Source: Hyphomicrobiales bacterium (GTDB lineage: Bacteria; Pseudomonadota; Alphaproteobacteria; Rhizobiales; Rhizobiaceae). Taken from it: a stretch of 64,000 bases of DNA. Shown one piece after another: positions 26,801-34,911 of the stretch. Made by a program: the position numbers and the translations under genes. The notes under the pieces are model-generated. The model did no database searches. It was given only the letters and a program-made list of their open reading frames with translations, and had not been told where the DNA came from. The stretch spans positions 1-64,000 of the forward strand of contig UCMT01000052.1 of assembly GCA_900473795.1 (NCBI GenBank). Direction: 5' to 3'. How positions within the stretch are numbered: the stretch's first letter is position 1; each line of letters starts with the position of its first letter.

Positions 26801-26997
26801 GAACCTCGAACACTAGATATAGTATACAAGGTCATTTTGGCGTCAATGGGTATACCATTGAAAGGGCAACTTTCTCACGGCATTTATGATTGACGGAGAT
26901 GGTAACCGGCCAGACTGGCACACGCGCGACAATGCTCGGGCGAAACGATCGCGCCCCTTGCCACGGGGCTACGGCTCGTGAGTGCCACGCAGCATCC

Positions 26998-27645
26998 TCA
27001 ATGGGTGATGGCCATCACCAGCCAGTCGTTGTCGCTGAGTGAGGCCAGCATCGCGCGCGCATCGTCCAGCGCATTGCTGTCGTTGAGCTCGCTCCATGCT
27101 GACAACACCGCTTTGTCGGCTTGCGAAGGTGGGCCGAGGGCAAGCCGGTCAAGACTCGCGCTCAGCGTTGGCGCCGTCCGTCCGGGCGTCCAGCCCCCGG
27201 TATGGCGGAACCCTCCTTGTTCCGGTTGAGCGGCAGAAGCGGAATAACCTTGCAGCAAAGCTTCGACCGGCTGCCCGAAGACAAGACGTTCGATGTCGTC
27301 GCCGGACCAGCCAAGTGCTGGCAGTTGAGTGGCGAGCCGATAATGGTTGGTGTCGCTGCTGGCGCTCAATGTCGGCAGAGGGACGAAGCTCTCGGCGAGT
27401 ACCACCAGAGCGGCCAGCCCCGGACTGATGAATTGCGGCTGCAGCCAGGACGGCGCAGCGCCGTCGGGCCCGAGATGAAAGGCGGCATGGAGGTCTTCGC
27501 GCTCCGCCAGCGCCGCATAACGGGCAAACGCCATGGCCGAAAGTCTTTCCCGGTCGCCGGCCTCCCAGGCCGCCAGCAGGTCCGAGATCTCCCGCTCGAA
27601 GGCTGGCGTAACAGCACAGCGAAAGGCGTGATGAAGCACCGCCAT
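26998..27645 (-). CDS. Hypothetical protein, 215 aa, last gene of the RhiA-like cluster
   Basis: Starts at an ATG at 27645, preceded by CGGGAGAATTCGAC. The N-terminus (MAVLHHAFRCAVTPAFEREI) leads into helical, Ala- and Leu-rich sequence. The middle reads AALVVLAESFVPLPTLSASS and LGWSGDDIERLVFGQPVEAL; the C-terminus ends LASLSDNDWLVMAITH. No signal peptide, membrane helix or known motif is seen. It lies 91 bases after the secreted 187-aa gene on the same strand. Not a family I recognise. Membership in the cluster is inferred from strand and spacing. Confidence 0.65.
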   Translation of the reverse strand: MAVLHHAFRCAVTPAFEREISDLLAAWEAGDRERLSAMAFARYAALAEREDLHAAFHLGPDGAAPSWLQPQFISPGLAALVVLAESFVPLPTLSASSDTNHYRLATQLPALGWSGDDIERLVFGQPVEALLQGYSASAAQPEQGGFRHTGGWTPGRTAPTLSASLDRLALGPPSQADKAVLSAWSELNDSNALDDARAMLASLSDNDWLVMAITH

Positions 27646-27736
27646 GTCGAATTCTCCCGCGAAAAGCCGCCGGACAGGGAAGGCCGGCGGTGGAGGTTCT
27701 ACGTTTGTGAAGTTTATGGCTTTGTCGAGGAACCGT

Positions 27737-28300
27737 CTATTGGGCGGCGCGGCAATAATCGAGAGTGCCGTTGATGACGGTAACCCCGGTTCCGCCCGTG
27801 GTCGCAAGAGCCTTGAAGCCGGCAGCAGCCACTCTGCTTGCCGCATTGTTGGAGTCCGAATAAGTCATCTCGGCCTTTGCGATGCTCCAATGGCCCGGCG
27901 GATTGTTGTCGAAAACGATCGTCCAGGGAAAGGGTTTGGGCTGATCGGTGTCAACAACCACGAACTGGACACCCGGGTTGCCAACCAGCGCCTCGTCGCC
28001 CCCGTGGGGGTCGATGCTGCCGAGGTCCACCTTGACGAGGCATTGCGCAGGCAATCCCCTACCTGTCTTCGCCTTCTTGGCTGCCTCCTCGTCGCTTGGG
28101 TAGTGGAAGAACGATAGCGTCGCGATCGGCTTTCCGCTCACTCCGAAATTGTCCTTGCTCCAGATCACGATTCCCGTTTTCGGATCGGCGTCAACACCGC
28201 GATAGACGGAATAAGCGTGGGCTGGGCCTATTGGGCCGAACGTAGCAAACACGGCGAGCATTGCCGCAAGGATGCGGGAGCGTAGTTTGGGAAACTGCAT
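27737..28300 (-). CDS. Secreted hypothetical protein, 187 aa
   Basis: Starts with a clear Sec signal peptide (MQFPKLRSRILAAMLAVFAT, then FGPIGPAHA), with AAAGGAAAGTC before the ATG at 28300. The mature part opens YSVYRGVDADPKTGIVIWSK and is beta-rich, with single Cys residues in the middle (PAQCLVKVDLGS) and at the end (LDYCRAAQ) that could form one disulfide. It should be periplasmic or extracellular. It lies in the RhiA-like/papain-like cluster, and its leader shares a ~140-base repeat with the protease gene. Function unknown. Confidence 0.7.
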   Translation of the reverse strand: MQFPKLRSRILAAMLAVFATFGPIGPAHAYSVYRGVDADPKTGIVIWSKDNFGVSGKPIATLSFFHYPSDEEAAKKAKTGRGLPAQCLVKVDLGSIDPHGGDEALVGNPGVQFVVVDTDQPKPFPWTIVFDNNPPGHWSIAKAEMTYSDSNNAASRVAAAGFKALATTGGTGVTVINGTLDYCRAAQ

Positions 28301-28443
28301 GATGACTTTCCTTTTCGCTATGGGGGAGGTGAACGCTTCCCGCGGCATGGGAGGAGCGCTGACCGGAGGCGCGTGCCGCCGGAGCTGGAGTGGCGGTTGG
28401 GCGAAATCGCGCCGTCCGCCGTGTCTGTGGGGTGGTTAAGGAG
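28301..28443 (-). repeat. Leader repeat, copy A
   Basis: About 140 bases immediately upstream of the secreted 187-aa gene, nearly the same (by eye over 80 percent) as the stretch upstream of the papain-like protease gene. Shared blocks include CGCTTCCCGCGGCATG, GAGGAGCGCTGACCGGAGGC and ATCGCGCCGTCCGC. The same spacing to the start codon suggests a shared promoter or leader. Confidence 0.8.
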
Positions 28444-28595
28444 GCGGGCCGCCGCCGGCGTTCAGGTTATGCCTTGTTGCGTGGCCCGCCACCGGCTAGG
28501 CCAAGTCCGGCTGCGCCTGAAATTGCTTTCGCGGTCGCATCGCTCAGGGATTGTCGCAAGGCCCCGAGCGATCGAGGTGCCGATATCGCCACCGC

Positions 28596-29138
28596 CTAGA
28601 AGAAGATCGCGACGTGCCCGTCGAGAGCCAGGAAGTGTTGCAACGTCATCGTGGTCGTAAGCCCGCCCTTGCCGGCTGGCCAGGGATCGCGGAGCTTCAT
28701 GGTGTTTCCATCGTCGGAATATCCATAGACGATGTAGTAGTGGATGGCCGTGCCGATGACGAAGATCCGATCGTTATCGATCTCACCGCGCACGAGGTCT
28801 GCGGTGAGATTCGGTATGAATCGACCGCCCGTCGTCGCCGTGTCGAACGCATTCCATTGCGTTCGGACCATTTGCACCACTTCGCTGGCCAGGTTGGCCC
28901 CGCCATTTTCCTGCTGCGGAGGATCGACCGAGGCGTCGAGGGCTTGCGCCAAATCCCATCGCTCCTGGACGCTGGGATCGAGTGCCGCAAGCGACAGCGT
29001 GTTGCGGCGGGCAATGGCATATTGCGACAATGCCGGAAGATTGCGGTAGGCGCGAACCATGACCTCGGCGGCGGCGAAGCACCACGCGCCGGTTTCCTGC
29101 GCGACCAGTGCAGGAGGATGTGTGACGTCTTCTTCCAT
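28596..29138 (-). CDS. Papain-like cysteine protease
   Basis: A 180-aa protein with the layout of small papain-like peptidases. A Gln and the nucleophile Cys stand in LVAQETGAWCFAAAEVMVRA (Gln 14, Cys 20). The general-base His is in IGTAIHYYIVYGYSDDG, and an Asp follows in LRDPWPAGKGG. The HYYIVYGY and DPWP blocks are typical of papain-like proteins of the C39/C70-like group. No signal peptide is present from the ATG at 29138. It lies between two RhiA-like genes upstream and a secreted protein gene downstream. It could cleave a cluster product or act on a target outside the cell after export; neither is shown. Confidence 0.75.
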   Translation of the reverse strand: MEEDVTHPPALVAQETGAWCFAAAEVMVRAYRNLPALSQYAIARRNTLSLAALDPSVQERWDLAQALDASVDPPQQENGGANLASEVVQMVRTQWNAFDTATTGGRFIPNLTADLVRGEIDNDRIFVIGTAIHYYIVYGYSDDGNTMKLRDPWPAGKGGLTTTMTLQHFLALDGHVAIFF

Positions 29139-29282
29139 AATGACTTTCCTTTCACGATAGGGATGGAACGCTTCCCGCGGCATGCGAGGAGCGCTGACCG
29201 GAGGCGCATGTCGCCGGACCTGGTGTGGCGGTGGGCAAAAAATCGCGCCGTCCGCGTGTTCTATGGAGTGGTTAAGGGGCTC
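29139..29282 (-). repeat. Leader repeat, copy B
   Basis: The second copy of the ~140-base leader repeat, just upstream of the papain-like protease gene. It carries the same blocks in the same order as copy A, with scattered substitutions and small indels, so the duplication is not brand new. Confidence 0.8.
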
Positions 29283-29298
29283 AGATCGCCTCCGGCGG

Positions 29299-29940
29299 TC
29301 AGCCGAAGGGCGGGTCGGTCTGCGGCGCCGTGACCTGACGCAGGATGTTCTCCGCTGTCAGCTCGACGCGCTGTGAGGGCGAGGTTGTACTGAAATCGAC
29401 GACCTGGGTGTTGGTCAGCGCTTCCACGTCGATCGTCTCGCCGGCGCTATAACTGCCGAAAACAACCCAGCACCGATGGCGATGCGGAATGAATGCACTC
29501 AAGACATTGGCATTGAAACCAACGGTGTAGATCGGCGATCTGCCAACTGCGATGCCCAGGTGAATCGGAAAATCGAAGTTGGCGCTGAGCTGGCGGATGG
29601 TCAGCGCGCCCCGCGAACCGCCAGTGCGCAGATTCTGGAATGTCGGCGCTCCGAAGCTGTCTGCGGTGAAGTCGATGAGGTTTTCGCGATCGGGGTCGGC
29701 GGCGACATACTGGTAGGCGGTGAAGGCCGTCCGCCCTGCAAAGGTACCGCGTTCGCCCCAGATGAAGCCGAGCTCCGTCGACCAGGAGAAGCGCACCTGG
29801 GTGCCCGGCGCCGCCGGTCGGGCGAGCCAGGCCAGGCTGGTCACCCCCGACGGCGCCGGCGTCTGAGGCGGAACCTGATAGAGCGCGAAACTGCCATGCA
29901 GATTTGAGTTGTTGACGCAGGTAAGTCTGTACTCCGGCAT
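29299..29940 (-). CDS. RhiA-like protein, copy 2
   Basis: A 213-aa paralogue of the gene at 30003-30611. Both open with a YxLTCxNNSxLHGSFA motif, then have SLAWLARPAAPGTQVRFSWS, an F-x-W aromatic block, and later a WVVFGSY.AGETID segment. I recall this pattern from RhiA, the abundant rhizosphere-expressed protein of Rhizobium leguminosarum; the name is a resemblance from memory. It is probably an all-beta fold with a core rich in aromatic residues. No signal peptide, so either cytosolic or exported by a non-Sec route. It lies between copy 1 and the papain-like protease gene. Confidence 0.7.
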   Translation of the reverse strand: MPEYRLTCVNNSNLHGSFALYQVPPQTPAPSGVTSLAWLARPAAPGTQVRFSWSTELGFIWGERGTFAGRTAFTAYQYVAADPDRENLIDFTADSFGAPTFQNLRTGGSRGALTIRQLSANFDFPIHLGIAVGRSPIYTVGFNANVLSAFIPHRHRCWVVFGSYSAGETIDVEALTNTQVVDFSTTSPSQRVELTAENILRQVTAPQTDPPFG

Positions 29941-29969
29941 TGCTGTCTCCTGTGGTGGTGGAACAAGGG

Positions 29970-29994
29970 GACGGCGGCTGAACCAGCCGCCGTC
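29970..29994 (-). terminator. Hairpin after RhiA-like copy 1
   Basis: A perfect 11-bp stem (GACGGCGGCTG and CAGCCGCCGTC) with a 3-base loop, starting 8 bases after the stop codon of the 30003-30611 gene. A weak T-containing stretch follows on the minus strand. It may attenuate transcription between the two RhiA-like genes. Confidence 0.65.
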
Positions 29995-30002
29995 TGATGA
30001 CG

Positions 30003-30611
30003 TCAGGAAACCGTGATCAGGTTATTGAGACCGAGTGCCGCGGTCCGCGACGTCAGTGCGCCGCCATAGGTGGCCTCGACGGCGCCGGTCACATCCTCGA
30101 TGTCGATGACGTCACCTGTCTCGAAATTGCCGAACATCACCCAGTAATTGGGATGCGGGGTGAAGACTGCCGTCATGTTCGGAGCCGCCTGGACGGCGAA
30201 GGTGCCCGAGCCGGCCATGCCGATGCCGACGGAGGTTCGGCTTGGCACGACGTTGGATAGCTGCTGGATGGTCAACGAGCCCAGGGCGCCGGTGACGCTC
30301 GGATTGGCGAAGGTCGTCGCGCCGACGCTGTCCTCCGTGAGCTGGACCAGGTTCTGGCCGTTCGGATCGGCCGGGATCACCTGTGTAGCCGAGAAGTTGA
30401 TGCCGGGCTGAAGCAGCCCCGTCTCCGACCAGACGAAGCTATAGTCGAGGTTCCAGGTGAAGGTGACACGGCTTCCGGGAGCGGCGGGGCGGGCAAACCA
30501 GGCCAGCGAAAACACGTTTCCCGGAACCGTCATCGGCGGAGCCTTCTGGAACACGGCGAAGCTGCCGTGCAGCTGTGAGTTGTTGAGGCATGTCAGAGAG
30601 TAGGTCGTCAT
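30003..30611 (-). CDS. RhiA-like protein, copy 1
   Basis: A 202-aa protein opening MTTYSLTCLNNSQLHGSFAV, then VFSLAWFARPAAPGSRVTFT and WNLDYSFVWSETG. A late block reads SVGIGMAGSGTFAVQAAPNM, followed by FTPHPNYWVMFGNFETGDVI. This is the pattern I recall for RhiA-like proteins of rhizobia and other soil bacteria. It has no signal peptide and no catalytic motif, and is likely an all-beta binding or structural protein. It shares family with the 213-aa gene just downstream and, more distantly, with the 225-aa gene upstream. Confidence 0.72.
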   Translation of the reverse strand: MTTYSLTCLNNSQLHGSFAVFQKAPPMTVPGNVFSLAWFARPAAPGSRVTFTWNLDYSFVWSETGLLQPGINFSATQVIPADPNGQNLVQLTEDSVGATTFANPSVTGALGSLTIQQLSNVVPSRTSVGIGMAGSGTFAVQAAPNMTAVFTPHPNYWVMFGNFETGDVIDIEDVTGAVEATYGGALTSRTAALGLNNLITVS

Positions 30612-30657
30612 TGCTTTGCCTTTCGTTGGGGATCGTGCCCGGAACTGCTGGGGTGGT

Positions 30658-30765
30658 GGCCGGCACCGCCTCCGGGGCTGAAGCGGTGCCGGCCCGCCCT
30701 CGCCGCCCGGTGGGAGGATTCAGAGCGGCGAGGGGAATGCCCGGCCTGGGAAGGCGGTGCCGGGC
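30658..30765 (-). terminator. Hairpin cluster after the 225-aa gene
   Basis: Two stem-loops follow the stop at 30781 on the minus strand. The first, GCCCGGC/GCCGGGC, spans 30739-30765. The second is a 12-bp perfect stem with GGCCGGCACCGC at 30658-30669 and its partner at 30683-30694. No strong T-tract is seen. They probably separate transcript levels of the upstream and downstream genes. Confidence 0.5.
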
Positions 30766-30780
30766 AAGCTCGTTGAGCGG

Positions 30781-31458
30781 TCAGTCGACTTCGACGATCT
30801 GATTGTCCAATCCGACCTTGATCTGCGCGCTGGCCGGGGCACTCGCACTCGCCGTTTCATCCTGTTCGAAGGTGATGGTGGCTGGCTTGCTCACGTCCGA
30901 TTCATCGGGTTGAGGAAACTGGAAGGCGGTGCCGAAGACCACCGTGACGGTCGGCGACAGGTCGGGTTCAAGGGTCAACGACGACAGGCCCGCCGGGATC
31001 GGGACAAGGATCGGAGCAGGCCCGACGACCAGCCCGATCTGACCGCCTGCCGGCACACCGGGGGCGAATGTCACCTCGATGGCATTGGCAGGGCCGCCGG
31101 CGGTGGCGGTAACAGTAAATGCACCGTCGACCAGGGCCACCGCCACCGTATCCCCCAGCGCGACCGGTGTCCTTTCGGCCGCCGCGGGGCTTGCGCCCTC
31201 CGCAAGTGCAAACAAGGCCAGCGCGCCGCTTCCACCGTTCCACGTCAATGTTGCCGTATCCCCCTGATTTGTCGCATCCGACACCAGCGCGGTGAGGGTT
31301 TGCGATTTTGGCTGAGGGTTTTTCAATGCCGGCGGAAAGACGCTGAAATACTGAGCTCCCGGGACGGTCGACGCATTCGTGGCAGTGAGCTCGAAAGGGA
31401 TTGCAGCAGCCGGTGGCGCGCTGGTCGTCGCAGGATCGGAACTTGTCTTGGTCGACAT
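30781..31458 (-). CDS. Distant RhiA-like protein, 225 aa
   Basis: Starts at MSTKTSSDP (ATG at 31458) with an Ala/Pro-rich N-terminal extension. From about residue 22 the pattern FELTATNAS...YFSVFPP resembles the LTCxNNS...FAVFQ opening of the two RhiA-like proteins downstream, followed by an A..G....LTW block, so I place it as a diverged third member. The rest is Ala-, Gly-, Val- and Thr-rich beta sequence ending QIKVGLDNQIVEVD. No signal peptide and no Cys. It is the first gene after the AraC regulator. Family placement is by eye only. Confidence 0.6.
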   Translation of the reverse strand: MSTKTSSDPATTSAPPAAAIPFELTATNASTVPGAQYFSVFPPALKNPQPKSQTLTALVSDATNQGDTATLTWNGGSGALALFALAEGASPAAAERTPVALGDTVAVALVDGAFTVTATAGGPANAIEVTFAPGVPAGGQIGLVVGPAPILVPIPAGLSSLTLEPDLSPTVTVVFGTAFQFPQPDESDVSKPATITFEQDETASASAPASAQIKVGLDNQIVEVD

Positions 31459-31615
31459 CACCATGTTTCCTTTCGGTGGGCTGGGGCTTTAAGGCAGCGT
31501 CTGCCTCTCGAATTCCCGCTTTATTTGTGCTGACGGTACGGGCTTTTCTTCAGGTTGTCCCTGGACGAGCATTCCGAAAAGTTGGACGACCGTCCCAACA
31601 ACCGCACGCGCAACC

Positions 31616-32683
31616 TCAACTGGTCCCGAGCGTGGCAAGCCAGTCCCCGAAGGAAGCGCCACCGGTGGACAGGCGGAACAGGCCACCCAGATCAGGTCCA
31701 TCTTGCCGGGCGGCAGAGCGGGCCCCCCTCGGGGACAGTCCGAAGGCACGTCGGAACAGCCGGCTGAAGTGGGCCTCGTCGGCAAATCCCATCTCATAGG
31801 CGATGTCGCCGATCCGTCGATCGGCATGGCGGGAATCGCATAGGGTGAGCAGGCAGCGCCGAAGACGGCGGCGGCGGATGTAGGCTTCAACACCGCCGCT
31901 TGTCTCGAACTGCCTGTAGAGCTGGCTGCGCGAAACGTGAAGGTCATGCGTCAGACGCGAAGGGGTCAGGTCACTGTGATGCAGGTTCTCCTCGATGTGG
32001 CGACGCAGACGTCGTCCGAGATCGCCCTTGGCCCCCGTTGAAGTCACAGCGGACGCAGGTCCCAAGCACGAGGCGAGCAATTCGGGCACCGACGCTCCAA
32101 GGGCCATCATTTCGCCTGGGCTCAAACGTAGCGCCGCTTCGGCAAGGGCCCCGATGATTCCCCGAACAAAGATTGCCATGGCGGTATCCTGCGCAAGGAT
32201 GCGACCGGTCACCGGATGCACCGGCGCCGTCGAGGCTGGCAGCAACGTACGCGGCACGATGAGGTGCACACCCTCTGCGGCAGTCATTGCAAAAGCCATC
32301 GGTGCGGATAGATCGAGCACCGCCACGTCACCCGGCCGTAGCCGTCGGGTGGCGGGACCAGCGACTGCGATGGCTCCGCGCAAGAGGCACGAGACAACGA
32401 TGTGGTCGAGATCGTTCCAGGCGAGGCGCGCCTCGGTGCGCCGATATCGGCCGCCCACCGCAACGCTCCGGCACAGCAGGAAAGTGCCGAAATGATGGAC
32501 TAGGAGATTCGCTTGAAACGCGCTCGATGGAGGCATTTTGGGAGGAAGACTGTCGAACAGGGTGTCCAGGAGGGAACGCCAGGCGTCGAAGGGAGAGTCA
32601 ATGCCGGTCGTGGTGAAGTGGACACTAGCGATAGCGCCTTGCCCATCCCCCGGACGCGTCAAATCGTCAGCCAACTCTTCCAC
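31616..32683 (-). CDS. AraC-family transcriptional regulator
   Basis: A 355-aa regulator with a start at a GTG. The N-terminal part resembles the AraC-binding-like domain of the NitR/FeaR group (RYRRTEARLAWNDLDHIVVS). The C-terminal AraC DNA-binding domain lies at about 225-325, with HIEENLHHSDLTPSRLTHDL, HVSRSQLYRQFETSGGVEAY and the second helix-turn-helix in IGDIAYEMGFADEAHFSRLF. It lies 158 bases before the RhiA-like cluster on the same strand and is the probable cluster regulator. The effector is unknown. Confidence 0.9.
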   Translation of the reverse strand: MEELADDLTRPGDGQGAIASVHFTTTGIDSPFDAWRSLLDTLFDSLPPKMPPSSAFQANLLVHHFGTFLLCRSVAVGGRYRRTEARLAWNDLDHIVVSCLLRGAIAVAGPATRRLRPGDVAVLDLSAPMAFAMTAAEGVHLIVPRTLLPASTAPVHPVTGRILAQDTAMAIFVRGIIGALAEAALRLSPGEMMALGASVPELLASCLGPASAVTSTGAKGDLGRRLRRHIEENLHHSDLTPSRLTHDLHVSRSQLYRQFETSGGVEAYIRRRRLRRCLLTLCDSRHADRRIGDIAYEMGFADEAHFSRLFRRAFGLSPRGARSAARQDGPDLGGLFRLSTGGASFGDWLATLGTS

Positions 32684-33062
32684 GCCGCGCTGCCCCCTCT
32701 GATTGTATTTGAGGGCAGAACTCGACTTTTGCTATACGCATTGAAATGGGAGAGTGTGCGTGTTTGCAGTAACCCTAACGCTTCGCGGCTATCGCCCTTT
32801 CGCACATTCCTTTACGTTTCACCTTGGGTCATGAGGCTTTGGCAGTGCGCAATGGCCGTGCTGTCATCGCTAACGTGCCTTCCGGCGCCGAGCGCATCAT
32901 CCATCCAAACCTGGCGTCACACAGCCCCGTTGGCGCGAGCAGCACCCTTGTTGAGGGCGAGCGTTCGCCTACATACCGTCGCATGAGGTCCGCGACAGCA
33001 CAGGTCCCAACGATCCATCCGCCGACCAAGGTGAACTCGCCAAGCAACCATGGGAGAGACCG
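32684..33062. other. Intergenic region, nothing recognised
   Basis: About 380 bases between divergent genes (AraC regulator on minus, SRPBCC gene on plus). It must hold both promoters. Short frames are open, but none shows a recognisable protein. Confidence 0.4.
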
Positions 33063-33509
33063 ATGCAAGACCCCAACGTCGTTCGCCGCGAGATGCGCAT
33101 CCCAGCGCCGCCCGCCGCGGTGTTCGCGCTCATGACCGATCCAGAGAACATCCTGCGCTGGATGGGAACAGAGGCGCAGGTCGAACCGCAGCCCGGGGGG
33201 ATCTATCTCGTCAATGTCACCGGCGCTCGCTTCGCTCGTGGCTCCTTTCGCGAGGTGGTGCCGGTGCACCGCCTGGCATACAGCTTCGGCTGGGACGGCA
33301 GCGAGGTGGTCCCGCCTGAATCGAGCCTGGTCGAGATCGACCTGATCGAACAGCCGGATGGAACCCTTCTGCGCCTCACTCATTCCGGCCTGCCCAATGC
33401 CGAGCAATGCGCCGGCCACGCGGAAGGCTGGGCCCACTACCTCGACCGGCTGGCCGAGGTTGCCGCCGGGCGCAAACCGGGTCCAGACCCGTGGGCTGGT
33501 CGGGTGTAA
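33063..33509 (+). CDS. SRPBCC/AHSA1-like domain protein
   Basis: A 148-aa single-domain START/AHSA1-like protein. The opening VRREMRIPAPPAAVFALMTD and PENILRWMGTEAQVEPQPGG are typical, as are the later LVEIDLIEQPDGTLLRLTHS and the C-terminal helix with AEGWAHYLDRLAEVAAG. Such proteins form a hydrophobic ligand cavity, and their ligands are mostly unknown. In many soil bacteria a small ArsR regulator precedes this gene; none is present here. It is followed 207 bases later by a nucleotidyl cyclase gene on the same strand. Confidence 0.88.
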   Translation: MQDPNVVRREMRIPAPPAAVFALMTDPENILRWMGTEAQVEPQPGGIYLVNVTGARFARGSFREVVPVHRLAYSFGWDGSEVVPPESSLVEIDLIEQPDGTLLRLTHSGLPNAEQCAGHAEGWAHYLDRLAEVAAGRKPGPDPWAGRV

Positions 33510-33716
33510 CACCTGTTCGAAATCGGCGCCCTTGAGCGATAGATAAGCTCAACCGGCGGCTCGCAGATGTTGCGGCCTGACAGATTGCACCACATCAACC
33601 GAAGTCGGTGGGGCTTGCCCTTGCCGACGGCTTTAAGGAAACCCTGTCCTGTCGTAGGCAGAAGCGCCACCACCAGCGCGGATGACAGCCCGTGGCTGCC
33701 ATGGCATGATCGCAGC

Positions 33717-34775
33717 ATGGATTTGCCCGCTCCTCTTGTCTGGTTGATTGACGAGGCAGCCGCCTCGCCTGACCCTCAATCGTTCCTGGCCGACTTGGGC
33801 GCCCGGTTACTGGCCGATGGCCTGCCGCTTACCGGTGGAGCCCTGACGCTCGCAATGCCCCATCCGATCATCGCCCGCCGCACATGGCTATGGCGGGCGG
33901 AAACCGGGGCGGTGATTGAGGCGCTGGCGTTCGTCGGCGGTCCGCTCGATCGAGCCGGGAGCGACTGGCTGGCCGGGCTTGGATCGGTGCACGCGGAACC
34001 AGTCGCGTCGGCATCGAACGGTCCGGTGCTGGGCTGGGCGGGGGCCCGGCCATTTTGCCCCACAGAGTCCGATCGGCTGCGCCAGACAGCGCGCTTCGCC
34101 GCAGCGCCCCTGGCCGCCTTAGCCGCGCGGGGGGCGCTGAGCGCACTGCTCGAGGCTTATCTCGGCCGGCGGAGTGCCGCCCGGGTACAGGCAGGCGCGC
34201 TCTCTCGTGGCACGGGGGAGACCATCCGCGCTGCGCTGCTCTGTGCTGATCTGCGCGACTTCACCGCGCTGTCGGAGGCGACAGAGCCCGCGGCGGTGAT
34301 TGCTGCCCTCGACGCCTGGTTCGACCGGGTTACCGGAGCGGTGCACGCCTTCGGGGGCGAGGTGTTGAAGTTCATCGGCGACGGCGTGCTGGCGATTTTC
34401 CCCGTCGCCGGCAAGCCGGGCGAGGCCTGCGAGGCGGCATTGCGTGCGATCGCCGCCGCTCGTGCCGGCATGGCCCATCTCGACGCGGTGCGGCAGGCGC
34501 AGAGGTTGCCCCCACTACCCTTTGGTGTTGCGCTCCATTTCGGAGAGATATTATGGGGCAATGTCGGCGCTGCCGACCGGCTGGACTTTACCGCCATCGG
34601 ACCTGCCGTCAACCTGGTCAGCCGGCTCGAAGGGCTATGCAAACCCCTTGGTCACACCGTGCTCATCTCGGGCGCGGTGGCGGCAGAGACAACGACCGCT
34701 TTGGTCCCCCTGGGCAAGCACCGATTGCGCGGTATCGCCCACCCCTGCTCGGTTTTTACCGTGCCAGAGAATTGA
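33717..34775 (+). CDS. Class III adenylate/guanylate cyclase
   Basis: A 352-aa soluble cyclase starting at MDLPAPLVWLIDEAAASPDP (ATG at 33717). The N-terminal half is an uncharacterised sensory region of about 160 residues with no membrane helix. The C-terminal catalytic domain (about 175-350) has the metal-binding Asp of LLCADLRDFTALSEA, the substrate-binding Lys and second Asp of VLKFIGDGVLAIFP, the Asp of RLDFTAIG, and the transition-state Asn and Arg of AVNLVSRLEG. The Lys/Asp pair favours ATP, so cAMP is the likelier product. Its N-terminal layout resembles other rhizobial single-domain cyclases. No partner gene is evident. Confidence 0.88.
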   Translation: MDLPAPLVWLIDEAAASPDPQSFLADLGARLLADGLPLTGGALTLAMPHPIIARRTWLWRAETGAVIEALAFVGGPLDRAGSDWLAGLGSVHAEPVASASNGPVLGWAGARPFCPTESDRLRQTARFAAAPLAALAARGALSALLEAYLGRRSAARVQAGALSRGTGETIRAALLCADLRDFTALSEATEPAAVIAALDAWFDRVTGAVHAFGGEVLKFIGDGVLAIFPVAGKPGEACEAALRAIAAARAGMAHLDAVRQAQRLPPLPFGVALHFGEILWGNVGAADRLDFTAIGPAVNLVSRLEGLCKPLGHTVLISGAVAAETTTALVPLGKHRLRGIAHPCSVFTVPEN

Positions 34776-34911
34776 GGCGCGTCCGCCACCTCGGACCGGC
34801 GAGCGCGATCCCCCTCGGGTCCTTTGCCGGCCGATCGCAGGCCCAAAGCGGGTGACGGGGATGTGACCGGTCGAGCAAATTGGCGCCAGCCGAAGCACGA
34901 TCATGCTCAGA

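Noticed and set aside
28301-29282. CRISPR-like or transposon repeats
   Set aside because: Only two copies, each tied to a start codon, with no inverted ends, no transposase and no regular spacers.
32513-32986. Possible small secreted protein upstream of the SRPBCC gene
   Set aside because: The frame contains a hydrophobic stretch but no supported start or family; the rest is Arg/Pro-rich and looks non-coding.
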